DNA from: Sinorhizobium fredii USDA 205 | GTDB taxonomy: Bacteria > Pseudomonadota > Alphaproteobacteria > Rhizobiales > Rhizobiaceae | NCBI RefSeq assembly: GCF_001461695.1 | Contig: NZ_AUTC01000001.1 | Span: 62,001 to 126,000, forward strand | DNA: 64,000 nt | Direction: 5' to 3' | In this document: piece after piece, positions 17,636 through 27,223 of the stretch | Numbering within the stretch: position 1 is the first letter of the stretch | Layout: each line of letters starts with the position of its first letter | Notes under the pieces: generated by a model | What the model was told of the DNA's origin: nothing | Databases searched by the model: none | The model's input: the letters and a program-made list of their open reading frames with translations, nothing else | Translations under genes and position numbers: made by a program

Positions 17636-19417
17636 CTATTCCGCCGGCTTCGGTCTCTTCGTGAACAGTCCCTTCAGATTGTCGAAGAGCTCGATCTTCA
17701 CGCCCTGGCGCTTCATGATGATCGACTGCTGGGCGATCGACAGGGTGTTGTTCCAGGCCCAGTAGATCACCAGACCCGCCGGGAAGGACGCCAGCATGAA
17801 GGTGAAGACCAGCGGCATCCAGGTGAACAGCATAGCCTGGGTCGGATCCGGCGGCGTCGGGTTCATGCGCATCTGCAGGAACATGGTGACGCCCATGATG
17901 ATCGGCCAGACACCGAGATGCAGGAAGGCCGGTCCGTCGAAGGGCAGCAGGCCGAAGAGGTTGACGATCGTCGTCGGATCGGGAGCGGAGAGATCCCTGA
18001 TCCAGCCGAAGAACGGCGCGTGGCGCATCTCGATGGTGATGTAGATCACCTTGTAGAGCGCGAAGAACACCGGAATCTGGATGACAATCGGCCAGCAGCC
18101 TGCAAGCGGATTGATCTTCTCGTCCTTGTAGAGCTGCATCATTGCCTGCTGCAGCCCCATGCGGTCGTCGCCGAACTTCTTCTTCAGCTCCTCCATCTTC
18201 GGCTGGACCTTCTTCATGTTCGCCATCGAGGCATACTGCTTGTTGGCGAGCGGGAAGAAGATCAGCTTGACGACGATCGTGGTGATCAGGATCGCGATGC
18301 CGAAATTGCCGAACAGACGGAAGAAGAAATCCATCATTTTGAACATCGGCTTGGTGATGAAGTAGAACCAGCCCCAGTCGATCAGCTTGTCGAAGTTGGG
18401 GATCGAGTAGGCCACTTCATAATTGTCGACGACCGGGACTTCCTTGGCGCCCGCGAAGACGAGGTTCTTGACCTCGGCGGATTGGCCGGGAGCGACCGTG
18501 ATCGCGTCACTCTTGTAGTCGCTCTGGTAACGCGGACGGCCGTCGGCGAAGTGGGAGAAGCGGATGTCGAAGGGCGTTTCCTGCGGCGGCACGATCGTCG
18601 CGGCCCAATATTTGTCGGTGATGCCCAGCCAGCCGCCCGTCGATTTGCCCGGTTCGACCGGCGGGCTGTCTTCGACCTTCGAATAGCCGACCTCCTGCAG
18701 GCCGTTGTCGCCGGCAACGCCGATGAAGCCCTCGTGCAGGACGTAGATGCTCGGCGTCGTCGGCTTGTTGAAGCGCGTGACGCGGCCATAGGAGGAAAGC
18801 GAGACCGGCGCGGCGCTGTCGTTCTTGATGCTGTCGACGACCTGGAACATGTAGTTCTCGTCGACCGAGATCGTCCGGGCGAAGGTGACGCCCTTGTCGT
18901 TCGTGTAGGTGAGGGTAACAGGCGTCGCCGGCGTCAGCTTGTCGCCGCCGGAAAGTGTCCAGACAGTCTGTGGACCAGGTACGGAGCCGGTCGCGTCGCT
19001 GCCGATATAGCCGATCTCGGTGAAATAGCCATCCGCGGTTTCTGCCGGGCTGAAGAGGGTGATGACCGGGCTCTTCGGGTCGACCGTCTCGTGGTAGCCC
19101 TTGAGCTTCAGGTCGTCGAAACGTGCGCCGGTCAGGTTGATGGAGCCGGACAGCGCCGGCGTGTCGATCGCGACGCGTGCAGACTTGGCGACGGCCTGGT
19201 CGCGGCTTTCGCCGGGAACGGCGCCACCGGGAAGTGCCTGGCCGGGTGCGGCCTGCTGGCCGCCCTGTTGCGGCTGCACCTGCTGTGTCTGCTGGGCCTT
19301 TTCCGCAGCGATCCGGTCCTTTTCCATCCTTGGATTGACATAGAAGTACTGCCAAGCGACGAGGATCAGCACCGAGAGCGCTATCGCCACGAAATAATTG
19401 CGATTGTTTTCCATCAT
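17636..19417 (-). CDS. yidC: Membrane protein insertase YidC
   Basis: 593-aa inner-membrane insertase/chaperone. TM1 at residues 7-22 ([20 protein letters not shown]) precedes a Gln/Ala/Pro-rich linker (about 40-75), the large periplasmic beta-sandwich P1 domain (about 80-345) and the conserved C-terminal TM core with [18 protein letters not shown] and [20 protein letters not shown]. The basic C terminus ends [10 protein letters not shown]. The start overlaps the rnpA stop by 4 bp, the standard rpmH-rnpA-yidC order, indicating one transcript from the rpmH promoter. Confidence 0.97.
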   Translation of the reverse strand: MMENNRNYFVAIALSVLILVAWQYFYVNPRMEKDRIAAEKAQQTQQVQPQQGGQQAAPGQALPGGAVPGESRDQAVAKSARVAIDTPALSGSINLTGARFDDLKLKGYHETVDPKSPVITLFSPAETADGYFTEIGYIGSDATGSVPGPQTVWTLSGGDKLTPATPVTLTYTNDKGVTFARTISVDENYMFQVVDSIKNDSAAPVSLSSYGRVTRFNKPTTPSIYVLHEGFIGVAGDNGLQEVGYSKVEDSPPVEPGKSTGGWLGITDKYWAATIVPPQETPFDIRFSHFADGRPRYQSDYKSDAITVAPGQSAEVKNLVFAGAKEVPVVDNYEVAYSIPNFDKLIDWGWFYFITKPMFKMMDFFFRLFGNFGIAILITTIVVKLIFFPLANKQYASMANMKKVQPKMEELKKKFGDDRMGLQQAMMQLYKDEKINPLAGCWPIVIQIPVFFALYKVIYITIEMRHAPFFGWIRDLSAPDPTTIVNLFGLLPFDGPAFLHLGVWPIIMGVTMFLQMRMNPTPPDPTQAMLFTWMPLVFTFMLASFPAGLVIYWAWNNTLSIAQQSIIMKRQGVKIELFDNLKGLFTKRPKPAE

Positions 19418-19800
19418 GGTTTCCTGGAACCGGCCGGCGGCCGCTTCGGTTTCGGCTTGTTTTCGATGCGATCCTGCAGGCCCCGGGTCAATGCGTCAAA
19501 AGGCGCGTTCAGGAGATCGCGTCGGGCGACAATCACATAGTCGTGTCCGGGTTTCATTGCAAACCCGGCGGAAAGCCGCACGGCTTCTTTGAGGCGTCGG
19601 CGCATCCGGTTTCGCTCGACGGCATTGCCGTGTTTCTTGGTAACAGTGAAGCCGACGCGGGCTTCGCTTTCCGGATCGTTCCGGTCAAGCACTTCAAGGA
19701 GAAAGTGCGGCCCTTTTCGGGCTTCTCCCGCCCTGACCGCCAAAAACTGCGGACGGCTTTTCAGCCGTCCGACAGTGGTCTTGTCTTTTTCTGACGTCAT
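19414..19800 (-). CDS. rnpA: Ribonuclease P protein component
   Basis: 128-aa basic protein subunit of RNase P, which matures tRNA 5' ends. The RNP motif [21 protein letters not shown] carries the signature RNR-type basic helix, preceded by RVGFTVT and followed by [12 protein letters not shown]. The start ATG ([16 protein letters not shown]) was chosen over an upstream in-frame ATG that would overlap the rpmH stop region. It lies 32 bp after rpmH and overlaps yidC. Confidence 0.95.
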   Translation of the reverse strand: MTSEKDKTTVGRLKSRPQFLAVRAGEARKGPHFLLEVLDRNDPESEARVGFTVTKKHGNAVERNRMRRRLKEAVRLSAGFAMKPGHDYVIVARRDLLNAPFDALTRGLQDRIENKPKPKRPPAGSRKP

Positions 19801-19832
19801 GTGCCCAAACAATGCTTTCGGGCAGCTTCGGC

Positions 19833-19967
19833 TCAAGCCGAGAGACGCTTGCGGCCACGAGCCCGACGGGCTGCGAGGACCTTCTGGCCACCCTTGGTGG
19901 ACATGCGTGCACGGAAGCCGTGACGGCGCTTGCGAACAAGCTTGGACGGTTGGTAGGTACGCTTCAT
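19833..19967 (-). CDS. rpmH: 50S ribosomal protein L34
   Basis: 44-aa ribosomal protein, read by direct translation of the minus strand: it begins [17 protein letters not shown], continues through [14 protein letters not shown] and ends GRKRLSA. It is Arg/Lys-rich and full-length for L34. First gene of the rpmH-rnpA-yidC transcript, about 100 nt downstream of a near-consensus promoter. Confidence 0.97.
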   Translation of the reverse strand: MKRTYQPSKLVRKRRHGFRARMSTKGGQKVLAARRARGRKRLSA

Positions 19968-20076
19968 TTTTTTAAATACCGCGGTGTGCGGCCCTTCTTG
20001 GGTTTGCAAATTGCAAGAGCGTTTACGTTACCGGGCACAGCTTCGCCTTCGGGCGACTTGACCGGACGTGCGCGGC

Positions 20077-20105
20077 TTATAAGGACAAATGCCCGAGAAA
20101 GTCAA
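20077..20105 (-). promoter_or_regulatory. Sigma-70-type promoter of rpmH
   Basis: On the minus strand: -35 TTGACT (20100-20105), a 17-bp spacer and -10 TTATAA (20077-20082), about 110 bp before the rpmH ATG, leaving a leader of roughly 100 nt. The remaining bases of the 320-bp gap 19968-20287 hold no other clear signal; the 20200-20235 part, before the chemoreceptor gene, is noticeably AT-rich. Confidence 0.75.
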
Positions 20106-20287
20106 TTCCCGTCGAACGGCATCCCGCCTCTCCCCCCCGATCGGGTGCCCCACCTCCCGGACGTCTCTATCAAATCTGATGCGGCCCATGAGCGGTTTCT
20201 TAACCACATGTACTTTAGCATTTAATAATACGTGTAGGCCATGCGCTTCTGCCCGCTAAGGGCGAGTGGCCCAGGGGGGAGCAGGAA

Positions 20288-22291
20288 ATGAGAATTCGCG
20301 GAAAGATCTACCTGATCGTTGGCATCATGAGCCTGCTGGCGGTCGCCATCACCGGCATGTCGCTGCTGATCGTATCCGAGTACAACGACGAGCTCGGCCA
20401 ATTCCAGAACGCCTCCGAACGAAGCTTCAAGGGCGAGCGCCTCAATCGTCTGGTCACGGCCGTCGTGATGGAATCGCGCGGGGTCTACGCCGCGCCGACG
20501 ATCGAAAAGGCGACCCCCTTCGCCGAGGGCATCATCAAGAACCTCGGCAAGATCGACGCGCTGTTGGAGGAGTGGCGTCCACTGGTACCGGCCGACAGGC
20601 TGCCGGCCTTCGACGCGGTGGCCGAACGCGCCGAGGAATTCAAGGCGTTCCGCACGGAAACCGCCCGGCTCGGCCGCGAGGTCTCGCCGCAGGCCGCCAA
20701 CGAGCAGGGCAACAATGAGGCCAATCGCGCCAACCGAAAGGCCTTCCAGGCGGAGATCGACGTGGTCGTCGATGCCGACCGCGAGTCCCTCCAGGCCATC
20801 ACGGATGGCATCGCCGCTTTCGAAGGCGCGGTCGTCCTCGTCGTCCTCGGCATTGCCGGCCTCGGCATGGCTGCCGGTATCGGCGCGGCCTTCTATATCG
20901 GCACCAACCATCTCAGCCGGCCGATCGTCGATCTGACTGGCAGGATGAAGCTGCTGGCCGGCGGCGAACTCTCCGTCGACGTGCCCTTTGCCGGACGCAA
21001 GGACGAGATCGGCGACATGGCGGCGGCGGTCGAAATCTTCAAGCAGAACGGGCTTGCGGTGCGCGAGCTCAATGCCCAGGAAGCGGCACTGCGCGAAAAG
21101 AGCGCCGACCTGCAGTCGAGCATCGGCATCGTCGTCGCGGCCGCCGCCGCCGGCGACTTCGCCCAACGTATCGGCAAGGACTACGACAACGACGATCTGA
21201 ACCGCTTCGCGGCGAGCGTCAACGAGCTCGTCGGCAGCGTCGACAGCGGCATCGCCGAAACACGGCGGGTGATCGCGAGCCTGGCAGCAGGCGACCTGAC
21301 GGAGAGCATGGAAGGCCGCTTCCAGGGCGCCTTCGCCGAACTGCAGAAGAATGTCAACGAGACGTTCTCGACCCTGCAGAAGACCATGCGCGAGGTGCGC
21401 TCGGCGACGGATTCGATCAACGGCAATGCATCGGAATTGCGTTCGGCCGCCGACGACCTGTCGAAGCGTACCGAGCAGCAGGCCGCCGCGCTCGAGGAAA
21501 CCTCCGCCGCCCTCGACGAGATCACCGCGGCGGTGCGCAGCTCGACCGAGCGGGCCCACGAGGCGACTATCATGGTGACGGAAGCGAAGGAAAACGCCGC
21601 CGAATCCGCCTCCGTCGTCCGCAACGCGATCGACGCCATGGGGCGCATCGAGCAGGCCTCGAGCGAAATCGGCCAGATCACCAACGTCATCGACGAGATA
21701 GCCTTCCAGACCAACCTGCTGGCGCTGAACGCGGGCGTCGAGGCGGCACGGGCCGGCGACGCGGGCAAGGGTTTTGCGGTCGTCGCGCAGGAGGTCCGCG
21801 AACTCGCCCAACGCGCCGCCAGCGCCGCCAAGGACATCAAGGCGCTGATCTCGAAATCCGGCGGCGAGGTGGCGACCGGCGTCAAGCTGGTGCAGGCGAC
21901 GGGCGCCGCGCTCGGCGAGATCGAGACGCGGGTGCTGAAGATCAACGACCACATCCATTCGATCGCCACCGCGGCGCGCGAGCAGTCGACGGGGCTCGGC
22001 GAGGTGAGCACCGCCATCAACCAGATGGATCAGGTGACGCAGCGCAACGCCGCCATGGTCGAGGAAGCGAATGCGGCTACGCACAAGCTCTCCGCCGAAG
22101 CCAATGGGCTCGCCACCCTCATCACCTATTTCAAGGTCGATCGCGAGCCGGCCCGGGCGATCACGCCCGCCAGGGAGACGAGCCGCCCGGTCACATCGCC
22201 CGCCCGCCGCATGATGGGAACGGTCGCCCGCGCCTTCGGGGGCGGTTCGGCAGCCACAGCCGCCGCCCGCAGCGAATGGGAAGAGTTCTGA
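20288..22291 (+). CDS. Methyl-accepting chemotaxis protein with C-terminal CheR-binding pentapeptide
   Basis: 667-aa transmembrane chemoreceptor. TM1 is at about residues 7-28, then a short helical periplasmic domain (about 30-175), TM2 about 178-202 (VVLVVLGIAGLGMAAGIGAA), HAMP (LSRPIVDLTGRMKLLAGGEL) and a second HAMP-like segment around 275-330. The signalling domain contains the hairpin tip IDEIAFQTNLLALNAGVEAARAG. The last five residues EWEEF match the xWxxF tether for CheR/CheB. The small sensing domain gives no clear ligand. No che genes are adjacent. Shine-Dalgarno GGAGCAGGAA precedes the ATG. Confidence 0.95.
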   Translation: MRIRGKIYLIVGIMSLLAVAITGMSLLIVSEYNDELGQFQNASERSFKGERLNRLVTAVVMESRGVYAAPTIEKATPFAEGIIKNLGKIDALLEEWRPLVPADRLPAFDAVAERAEEFKAFRTETARLGREVSPQAANEQGNNEANRANRKAFQAEIDVVVDADRESLQAITDGIAAFEGAVVLVVLGIAGLGMAAGIGAAFYIGTNHLSRPIVDLTGRMKLLAGGELSVDVPFAGRKDEIGDMAAAVEIFKQNGLAVRELNAQEAALREKSADLQSSIGIVVAAAAAGDFAQRIGKDYDNDDLNRFAASVNELVGSVDSGIAETRRVIASLAAGDLTESMEGRFQGAFAELQKNVNETFSTLQKTMREVRSATDSINGNASELRSAADDLSKRTEQQAAALEETSAALDEITAAVRSSTERAHEATIMVTEAKENAAESASVVRNAIDAMGRIEQASSEIGQITNVIDEIAFQTNLLALNAGVEAARAGDAGKGFAVVAQEVRELAQRAASAAKDIKALISKSGGEVATGVKLVQATGAALGEIETRVLKINDHIHSIATAAREQSTGLGEVSTAINQMDQVTQRNAAMVEEANAATHKLSAEANGLATLITYFKVDREPARAITPARETSRPVTSPARRMMGTVARAFGGGSAATAAARSEWEEF

Positions 22292-22326
22292 GACGCCAGC
22301 TTGGCAAGAGCCAGGCGCCGTTAAGG

Positions 22327-22355
22327 AGCCCGCCGGCCGCCGCCGGCGGGCTTTC
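22327..22355 (+). terminator. Rho-independent terminator after the chemoreceptor gene
   Basis: Stem AGCCCGCCGGC (22327-22337) pairs with GCCGGCGGGCT (22342-22352) around a 4-nt loop, followed by TTTCC. It begins about 35 bp after the chemoreceptor stop. Confidence 0.85.
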
Positions 22356-22486
22356 CTGTCTCACGGCAACGTGAGTTGCCATTGCCGTCCGTTCACGCTG
22401 TCGTTTAAGGGCGCGACCATTCTTTACTGGTCGGCGGTCAGGAGTCCTTCTAAATCAAGGAGTAAGTCACGCCGAAAGCAAAGTTC

Positions 22487-23284
22487 ATGAGCCATGGTGC
22501 CAGCAACAGGGCGGAAGAAAAAACGGCCCTGCGCGCCCGCCTGGGCCGGGACGAGCGCGTATCCGGAGGTGGCCGGTCGCTCTGGCGGGCCGTGCCGCTT
22601 GCGCTGCTCATCGCAGGCGGAATAGCCTTCTACGCCCTCGGGCTGCAGGACCATGTTTCGCTGTCGGCGCTCGTCCGCCATCAGGAAGCGCTGAGCCTCC
22701 ATGTCGATGCCCATCCCGTCCGCTCCGGCCTGGCTTTCTTCTTTTTCTATGTCGCGGCGGTGGTCTTTTCGATCCCCGCGGCATCGGTGCTGACGATTTC
22801 CGCCGGATTTCTATTCGGTCCTTTCCTCGGCGGCACGATCACGGTGCTTGCCGCTACCTTGGGGTCGAGCCTCCTGTTTCTCGCGGCACGCGGCGTGCTC
22901 GGCGATCTCCTGCGACGGCGTGCCGGACGCTTCGTGGAGCGTCTCGCGGAAGGGTTTCGGCGCAATGCGTTCCTTTATCTGCTGGTCCTACGATTGGCGC
23001 CGATCTTTCCGTTCTTCATCGTCAATATCGCGCCCGCTTTCTTCGACGTGAAGCTGCGCACCTTCGTCACTGCCACTCTTATCGGCATCGTTCCGGCAAC
23101 CTTTGCCTATGCGTGGCTGGGCTGCGGCCTCGATGACGTGATCGCGCACGCAGGTCAGAGCGGCCACGCGCTGTCGCCTTCGGATTTTGCCACCAAGGAA
23201 ATTTCGCTCGCCCTTCTCGCGCTGGCGCTGTTTGCGGCATTGCCTCTGGCCTACAGGCTAATAAAGTCACGTCGACAAGGCTGA
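22487..23284 (+). CDS. TVP38/TMEM64 (DedA superfamily) membrane protein
   Basis: 265-aa inner-membrane protein. A 30-residue cytoplasmic head precedes about five or six TM segments. The SNARE-associated/TVP38 core shows SIPAASVLTISAGFLFGPFLGG and FLYLLVLRLAPIFPFFIVNI, with the LR-AP-FPF motif typical of the family. Relatives are implicated in lipid handling and scrambling. The FAD disulfide-oxidoreductase gene starts 18 bp downstream, a pairing I recall from other bacteria, so the two probably act together. Confidence 0.9.
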   Translation: MSHGASNRAEEKTALRARLGRDERVSGGGRSLWRAVPLALLIAGGIAFYALGLQDHVSLSALVRHQEALSLHVDAHPVRSGLAFFFFYVAAVVFSIPAASVLTISAGFLFGPFLGGTITVLAATLGSSLLFLAARGVLGDLLRRRAGRFVERLAEGFRRNAFLYLLVLRLAPIFPFFIVNIAPAFFDVKLRTFVTATLIGIVPATFAYAWLGCGLDDVIAHAGQSGHALSPSDFATKEISLALLALALFAALPLAYRLIKSRRQG

Positions 23285-23302
23285 CGCGAAAGGGCGCGCC
23301 GC

Positions 23303-24727
23303 GTGGGGAAGATACTCAATCCGGATATTTGCGTGATCGGCGGCGGGGCGGCCGGCCTGTCGATCGCCGCCGGTGCGGCCGCCTTCGGTGTTCCCGTCGT
23401 CCTCGTCGAACAGGGCAGGATGGGCGGCGATTGCCTGAACTACGGCTGCGTGCCGTCGAAGGCGCTGATCGCGGCGGCAAGGCAGGCGCAGGCGATGCGC
23501 CAGGCCGGCGCGTTCGGCCTGGTGGCGGCGGAGCCGTTCATCGATGGCGAAAGGCTGCAGTCTCGCATCCGCTCGGTGATCGAGGGCATCGCGCCGCATG
23601 ATTCCGTCGAGCGCTTCTCGAGCCTCGGCGTCGAGGTGATCCAGGAAACGGCCCGCTTCCTTGATGACCGGACGGTTGCCGCCGGCGATCATCTCATTCG
23701 CGCCCGGCGTTTCGTCATCGCCACGGGCTCCTCGCCGGCCATTCCGCCGATCGCGGGATTGGCGGAGGTGCCGTATCTGACCAACGAATCGCTGTTCGAG
23801 TTCACGCCCCTGCCGCGCCATCTCGTCGTCGTCGGCGCCGGGCCGTTCGGTCTCGAGATGGCGCAGGCCCATTGCCGGCTGGGAGCCCGGGTGACTGTCG
23901 TCGAAAGGGCCGATGCGCTTTCCAACGAGGACCGGGAACTGAAGGCGATCGTGCTCGATGCCGTCCGAACCGAAGGCACGGCTCTCCACGAACGGACCAC
24001 CATTCGCTCGATCGAGCGCGATGGCGACGGGGTCCGTCTGCACTGCGAGGGTAAGAACGGAGGATTCGATATCGAAGGCAGCGACCTGTTGCTCGCCACG
24101 GGCCGTACCGCGAATCATGCAGCGCTGGACCTTGGCGCCGCGGGCATTCGTCACGACGCGGAGCGGATTCACGTCGGCGCCGACCTGCGTACGAGCAACC
24201 GCCGCGTCTATGCGATCGGCGACGCGGCGGGCGGTCTGCAGTTCACGCATGCGGCGAACTATCACGCGCGGCTCGTCCTGCAGCAGATTCTCTTCCGTCT
24301 GCCGGGCCACGAAACCCGGAGGATCGTCCCCCGCGTCATCTTTACGGACCCGGAGATTGCCCAGGTCGGGGCAACGGAGGAAGAAGCGCGCGCAAGCTTC
24401 GGCACGGTCGAAGTGGTTCGCTCGGATCTGTCGGGAAGCGATCGGGCTCGAACGGATGGGCTGGACCGGGGAATGGTCAAGATCGTGGTCGGCCGCGGTG
24501 GGCGCATTCTGGGCGCCGGTATCGCCGGTGCCGCGGCGGGCGAGATGATCAATCTCTGGGCCTTTGCCATTGCCAACCGGCTGACGCTCAAGAATTTTCG
24601 CGATTACGTCGCGCCCTATCCCACCCTTTCCGAGATTGGAAAACAGGCGGCGATCTCCTATTATTCACCAATGGCGCGAAATCGCTACGTTCGCGCTGCG
24701 ATCCGCATCCTACGGCGTTTCGGCTGA
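23303..24727 (+). CDS. Class I pyridine nucleotide-disulfide oxidoreductase (MerA/Lpd-like)
   Basis: 474-aa FAD flavoprotein. FAD-binding GGGAAG at 13-18, redox disulfide Cys44/Cys49 in GGDCLNYGCVPSK, NAD-binding GAGPFGLEMAQ, and a dimerisation domain. The C-terminal His of the His-Glu pair in lipoamide dehydrogenase is Tyr439 (YPTLSE, Glu444 kept), so classical lipoamide dehydrogenase activity is doubtful; MerA N-terminal metal domains and the C-terminal Cys pair are absent. Start is GTG. It lies between the TVP38 gene and the histidine kinase with gaps of 18 and 21 bp, suggesting one operon and a membrane-linked redox role. Confidence 0.9.
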   Translation: MGKILNPDICVIGGGAAGLSIAAGAAAFGVPVVLVEQGRMGGDCLNYGCVPSKALIAAARQAQAMRQAGAFGLVAAEPFIDGERLQSRIRSVIEGIAPHDSVERFSSLGVEVIQETARFLDDRTVAAGDHLIRARRFVIATGSSPAIPPIAGLAEVPYLTNESLFEFTPLPRHLVVVGAGPFGLEMAQAHCRLGARVTVVERADALSNEDRELKAIVLDAVRTEGTALHERTTIRSIERDGDGVRLHCEGKNGGFDIEGSDLLLATGRTANHAALDLGAAGIRHDAERIHVGADLRTSNRRVYAIGDAAGGLQFTHAANYHARLVLQQILFRLPGHETRRIVPRVIFTDPEIAQVGATEEEARASFGTVEVVRSDLSGSDRARTDGLDRGMVKIVVGRGGRILGAGIAGAAAGEMINLWAFAIANRLTLKNFRDYVAPYPTLSEIGKQAAISYYSPMARNRYVRAAIRILRRFG

Positions 24728-24748
24728 GGGCAGGGAATATCACAGGTT

Positions 24749-26230
24749 ATGGTAGAAGACGCACGTCCGGCCAATGAGAGTGCGCCGCCGCGAGCGGCCG
24801 TCGGATTTCTGCGCGGGCTCTCCGGCAAGCTCCTGGTGCTGACGATCGCCTTCGTCATGCTGGCGGAGGTGCTGATCTTCGTGCCCTCCGTCGCCAACAT
24901 GCGGATCCGCTGGCTCGAGGACCGGCTGAACACCGTGGCCGCCGCCGCCGTCGTCGTCGACGGGCTGCAGAATATCGAGCTGCCGCGCGCCGTGCAGCGC
25001 GAGACGCTGATGGCGACCGGCACCAAGGCGATCGTCATCCGCCGCAAGGATGCGTCGCGGATGATCGCGACCGTCGACATGCCGCCGGCGATCGACGGCG
25101 AATACGACATCGCCAATTTCACCGCCCTCAGCGCGATCCGCGACGCCTTCGATACGCTGCTGTTCGGCGGCAACCGCGTCATGCGCGTCTATGGGCCGCT
25201 CGGCGAGAGCGAAGCGACGATCGAACTGGTGATGAAGGATGCCAGCCTGCGCAAGGCCATGCTCGTCTATTCGCGCAATGTCTTCCTGCTGTCGATCGTC
25301 ATTTCGCTGATCACGGCGGCGCTGATCTTCCTCGCCATCAACCGCATGCTGATCGTGCCGATCAAGCGCCTGACGGCGAGCATGCAGGAATTTTCCGACG
25401 AGCCGTCCAGTCCGGAACGGGTCCTCGTGCCGCCAGATGGCGGGGACGAGCTGGCGGTCGCCGGCCAGCACCTCGCCAGCATGCAGCGCGAGTTGCAGAA
25501 GACCTTGAAGCAGCAGAAGAGCCTCGCCGAACTCGGCCTTGCCGTTTCGAAGATCAACCACGACATGCGCAACATCCTGTCCTCGGCGCAGCTTATCTCG
25601 GACCGGCTGGCCGATGTCGACGATCCGGTGGTCAAGCGCTTCGCGCCGACGCTGCTCAGGACCATCGACCGCGCCGTCGGCTATACGCAGGAGGTCCTCT
25701 CCTATGGGCGCACCGCCGAGGCCGAACCGCACCGCCGCTTCGTGGCGCTTCGCCCGCTTGTCCAGGACGTCGGCGAGCTCCTGGCGGTCGATCGCCAGAG
25801 CGGCATAGAATTCGACGTCCAGGTCCGCGACGACATCATGGTCGATGCGGACAGCGAGCAGCTTTTCCGCGTCGTGCACAATATCTGCCGCAATGCCGTC
25901 CAGGCACTGACGAACCACCAGCCCGACGACGGCCGCCCGGCGATGATTTCCGTAGCGGCCGTCCGGACGGGCAGCGTCGTGACGATTTCGATCGAGGATA
26001 CCGGCCCGGGCATGCCGGCCAAGGCACGCGAAAACCTCTTCGCCGCTTTCCGCGGCTCGGCGCGCTCCGGCGGCACCGGGCTTGGCCTCGCGATCGCTCG
26101 CGAACTGGTGCTCGCCCATGGTGGCACGATCGCGCTCGTCGAAAAGCCGACGCCCGGCACGCTGTTTCGCATCGAGCTTCCTGACCGCCCGGTGCGGCTC
26201 GACGCCTTCCGCGCCAAGGGCCGCTCGTGA
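24749..26230 (+). CDS. Orphan sensor histidine kinase
   Basis: 493-aa membrane kinase. TM1 about 27-47, periplasmic sensor about 48-176, TM2 about 177-198, then a HAMP-like linker (MLIVPIKRLTASMQEFSDEP). The H-box is KINHDMRNIL with His271. The ATPase part has N-box VHNICRNAVQAL, G1 DTGPGMP and G2 GGTGLGLAIA. No response regulator is adjacent. The gene begins 21 bp after the FAD oxidoreductase gene and is followed by palindromic repeats that may terminate the transcript. Input signal is unknown. Confidence 0.92.
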   Translation: MVEDARPANESAPPRAAVGFLRGLSGKLLVLTIAFVMLAEVLIFVPSVANMRIRWLEDRLNTVAAAAVVVDGLQNIELPRAVQRETLMATGTKAIVIRRKDASRMIATVDMPPAIDGEYDIANFTALSAIRDAFDTLLFGGNRVMRVYGPLGESEATIELVMKDASLRKAMLVYSRNVFLLSIVISLITAALIFLAINRMLIVPIKRLTASMQEFSDEPSSPERVLVPPDGGDELAVAGQHLASMQRELQKTLKQQKSLAELGLAVSKINHDMRNILSSAQLISDRLADVDDPVVKRFAPTLLRTIDRAVGYTQEVLSYGRTAEAEPHRRFVALRPLVQDVGELLAVDRQSGIEFDVQVRDDIMVDADSEQLFRVVHNICRNAVQALTNHQPDDGRPAMISVAAVRTGSVVTISIEDTGPGMPAKARENLFAAFRGSARSGGTGLGLAIARELVLAHGGTIALVEKPTPGTLFRIELPDRPVRLDAFRAKGRS

Positions 26231-26236
26231 ATCCTC

Positions 26237-26346
26237 GCTACAGCGCCGCGCGCCCTATCAGGCGCGCAAAGGTCGCTGTAGCACTTTGAATTGCTGCATG
26301 TCTTTGTCCTTAGATCGAGGTCGATGTAAAGAGACATGCAGTAGCA
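26237..26346. repeat. Composite palindromic intergenic repeat
   Basis: Nested hairpins: GCTACAGCG/CGCTGTAGC (26237-26245, 26274-26282) enclosing GCGCGCC/GGCGCGC, then a second hairpin from TGCTGCATGTC to GACATGCAGTAGCA. A degenerate relative of the first part lies at 34852-34901. It resembles the mosaic palindromes of Sinorhizobium intergenic regions. Confidence 0.75.
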
Positions 26347-26484
26347 GCGGCGCCGTGCCGGGACGCGCGTTTCGGCTCGCCTCCGTCGTCGCAAAAATGA
26401 AGTTTTTTGCCGAAAGGCGCTTGCAATCGCCGAAAGGACCCTTTAGAGGATCGCCACGCAAGCGGTGGTCACCGCTTCAGGCAC

Positions 26485-26561
26485 GCACCCGTAGCTCAGC
26501 TGGATAGAGCACCAGACTACGAATCTGGGGGTCAGGAGTTCGAATCTCTTCGGGTGCGCCA
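26485..26561 (+). tRNA. tRNA-Arg (anticodon ACG)
   Basis: 77-nt cloverleaf: acceptor GCACCCG/CGGGTGC, D arm GCTC...GAGC, anticodon stem CCAGA/TCTGG with loop CTACGAA (anticodon ACG), T-loop TTCGAAT, and encoded CCA. Decodes CGN arginine codons after A-to-I editing. Confidence 0.97.
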
Positions 26562-26625
26562 CTTCTTTCCAATTAAAGCCGCGCACCTACAACACCGGCA
26601 TGCCGGTCAAGCGCCCTGCGCGTCC

Positions 26626-27096
26626 TCAGCCGGGATGGCTGAAGCGGGCCACTTTCGCATCCCTCGTCAGGTTGCGGAAGCTGGTTCCGCTCATATGCAC
26701 CAGCGTTCGGTGGTCGCCGCCCTCGAAGTAGACGTCGTTGGCCTTGTCGAGGCTCTCGTCGAGGATGACCGGCACACCATAGGCCGATCCGATAGGCGGC
26801 ACCGCGCCGATCTCGCAATCGGAAAAGAGCGTGCTGACCTCTTCCTCGGAGGCAAGGCCCAGACGCCTGTTCATGACATCCTGCAGCGTCGAGAGCTCGA
26901 CCCGGTGTGTGGCCGGCACGACGGCAAGCACGTAGCCCATCTCGTGGTGCACGACCACGGATTTGGCCAGCCTGTTGCCCGGAACGTGGGCGGCCTCTGC
27001 GGTCTGGCTGGTCGTTGCGGTACGGTGGTGAGGGACGGTATCGTAGTCGATCCCCTCGGTCTCGATATAGTGCTGGAGTTTCCTTGCGATCGTCAT
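26626..27096 (-). CDS. YbaK/ProXp-type aminoacyl-tRNA deacylase
   Basis: 156-aa single-domain protein of the YbaK/prolyl-tRNA-synthetase-associated family, which hydrolyses mischarged tRNAs (for example Cys- or Ala-tRNA-Pro). The family lysine lies in RLAKSVVV, and the conserved loop GAVPPIGSAYGVPVILDESL and the tail GTSFRNLTRDAKVARFS are present. It is slightly divergent, so which mischarged tRNA it edits cannot be said. Located just after tRNA-Arg on the opposite strand; no operon partner. Confidence 0.85.
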   Translation of the reverse strand: MTIARKLQHYIETEGIDYDTVPHHRTATTSQTAEAAHVPGNRLAKSVVVHHEMGYVLAVVPATHRVELSTLQDVMNRRLGLASEEEVSTLFSDCEIGAVPPIGSAYGVPVILDESLDKANDVYFEGGDHRTLVHMSGTSFRNLTRDAKVARFSHPG

Positions 27097-27223
27097 CGTA
27101 GGCGTCCCTTCTGTTAAGCGGTGACGCGGAAAAAGATCATTCTGCTCTGATCGTCTGCGGAGTCAACGATGAAGGCACGGCCTGCGGGAAGCCACTTGCC
27201 GGACGGAACGCGCCCAACTGCGA

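Noticed and set aside
17519..19540. 673-codon + strand frame
   Set aside because: Antisense to yidC; no recognisable motifs.
20222..22084. 620-codon minus-strand frame
   Set aside because: Antisense to the chemoreceptor gene.
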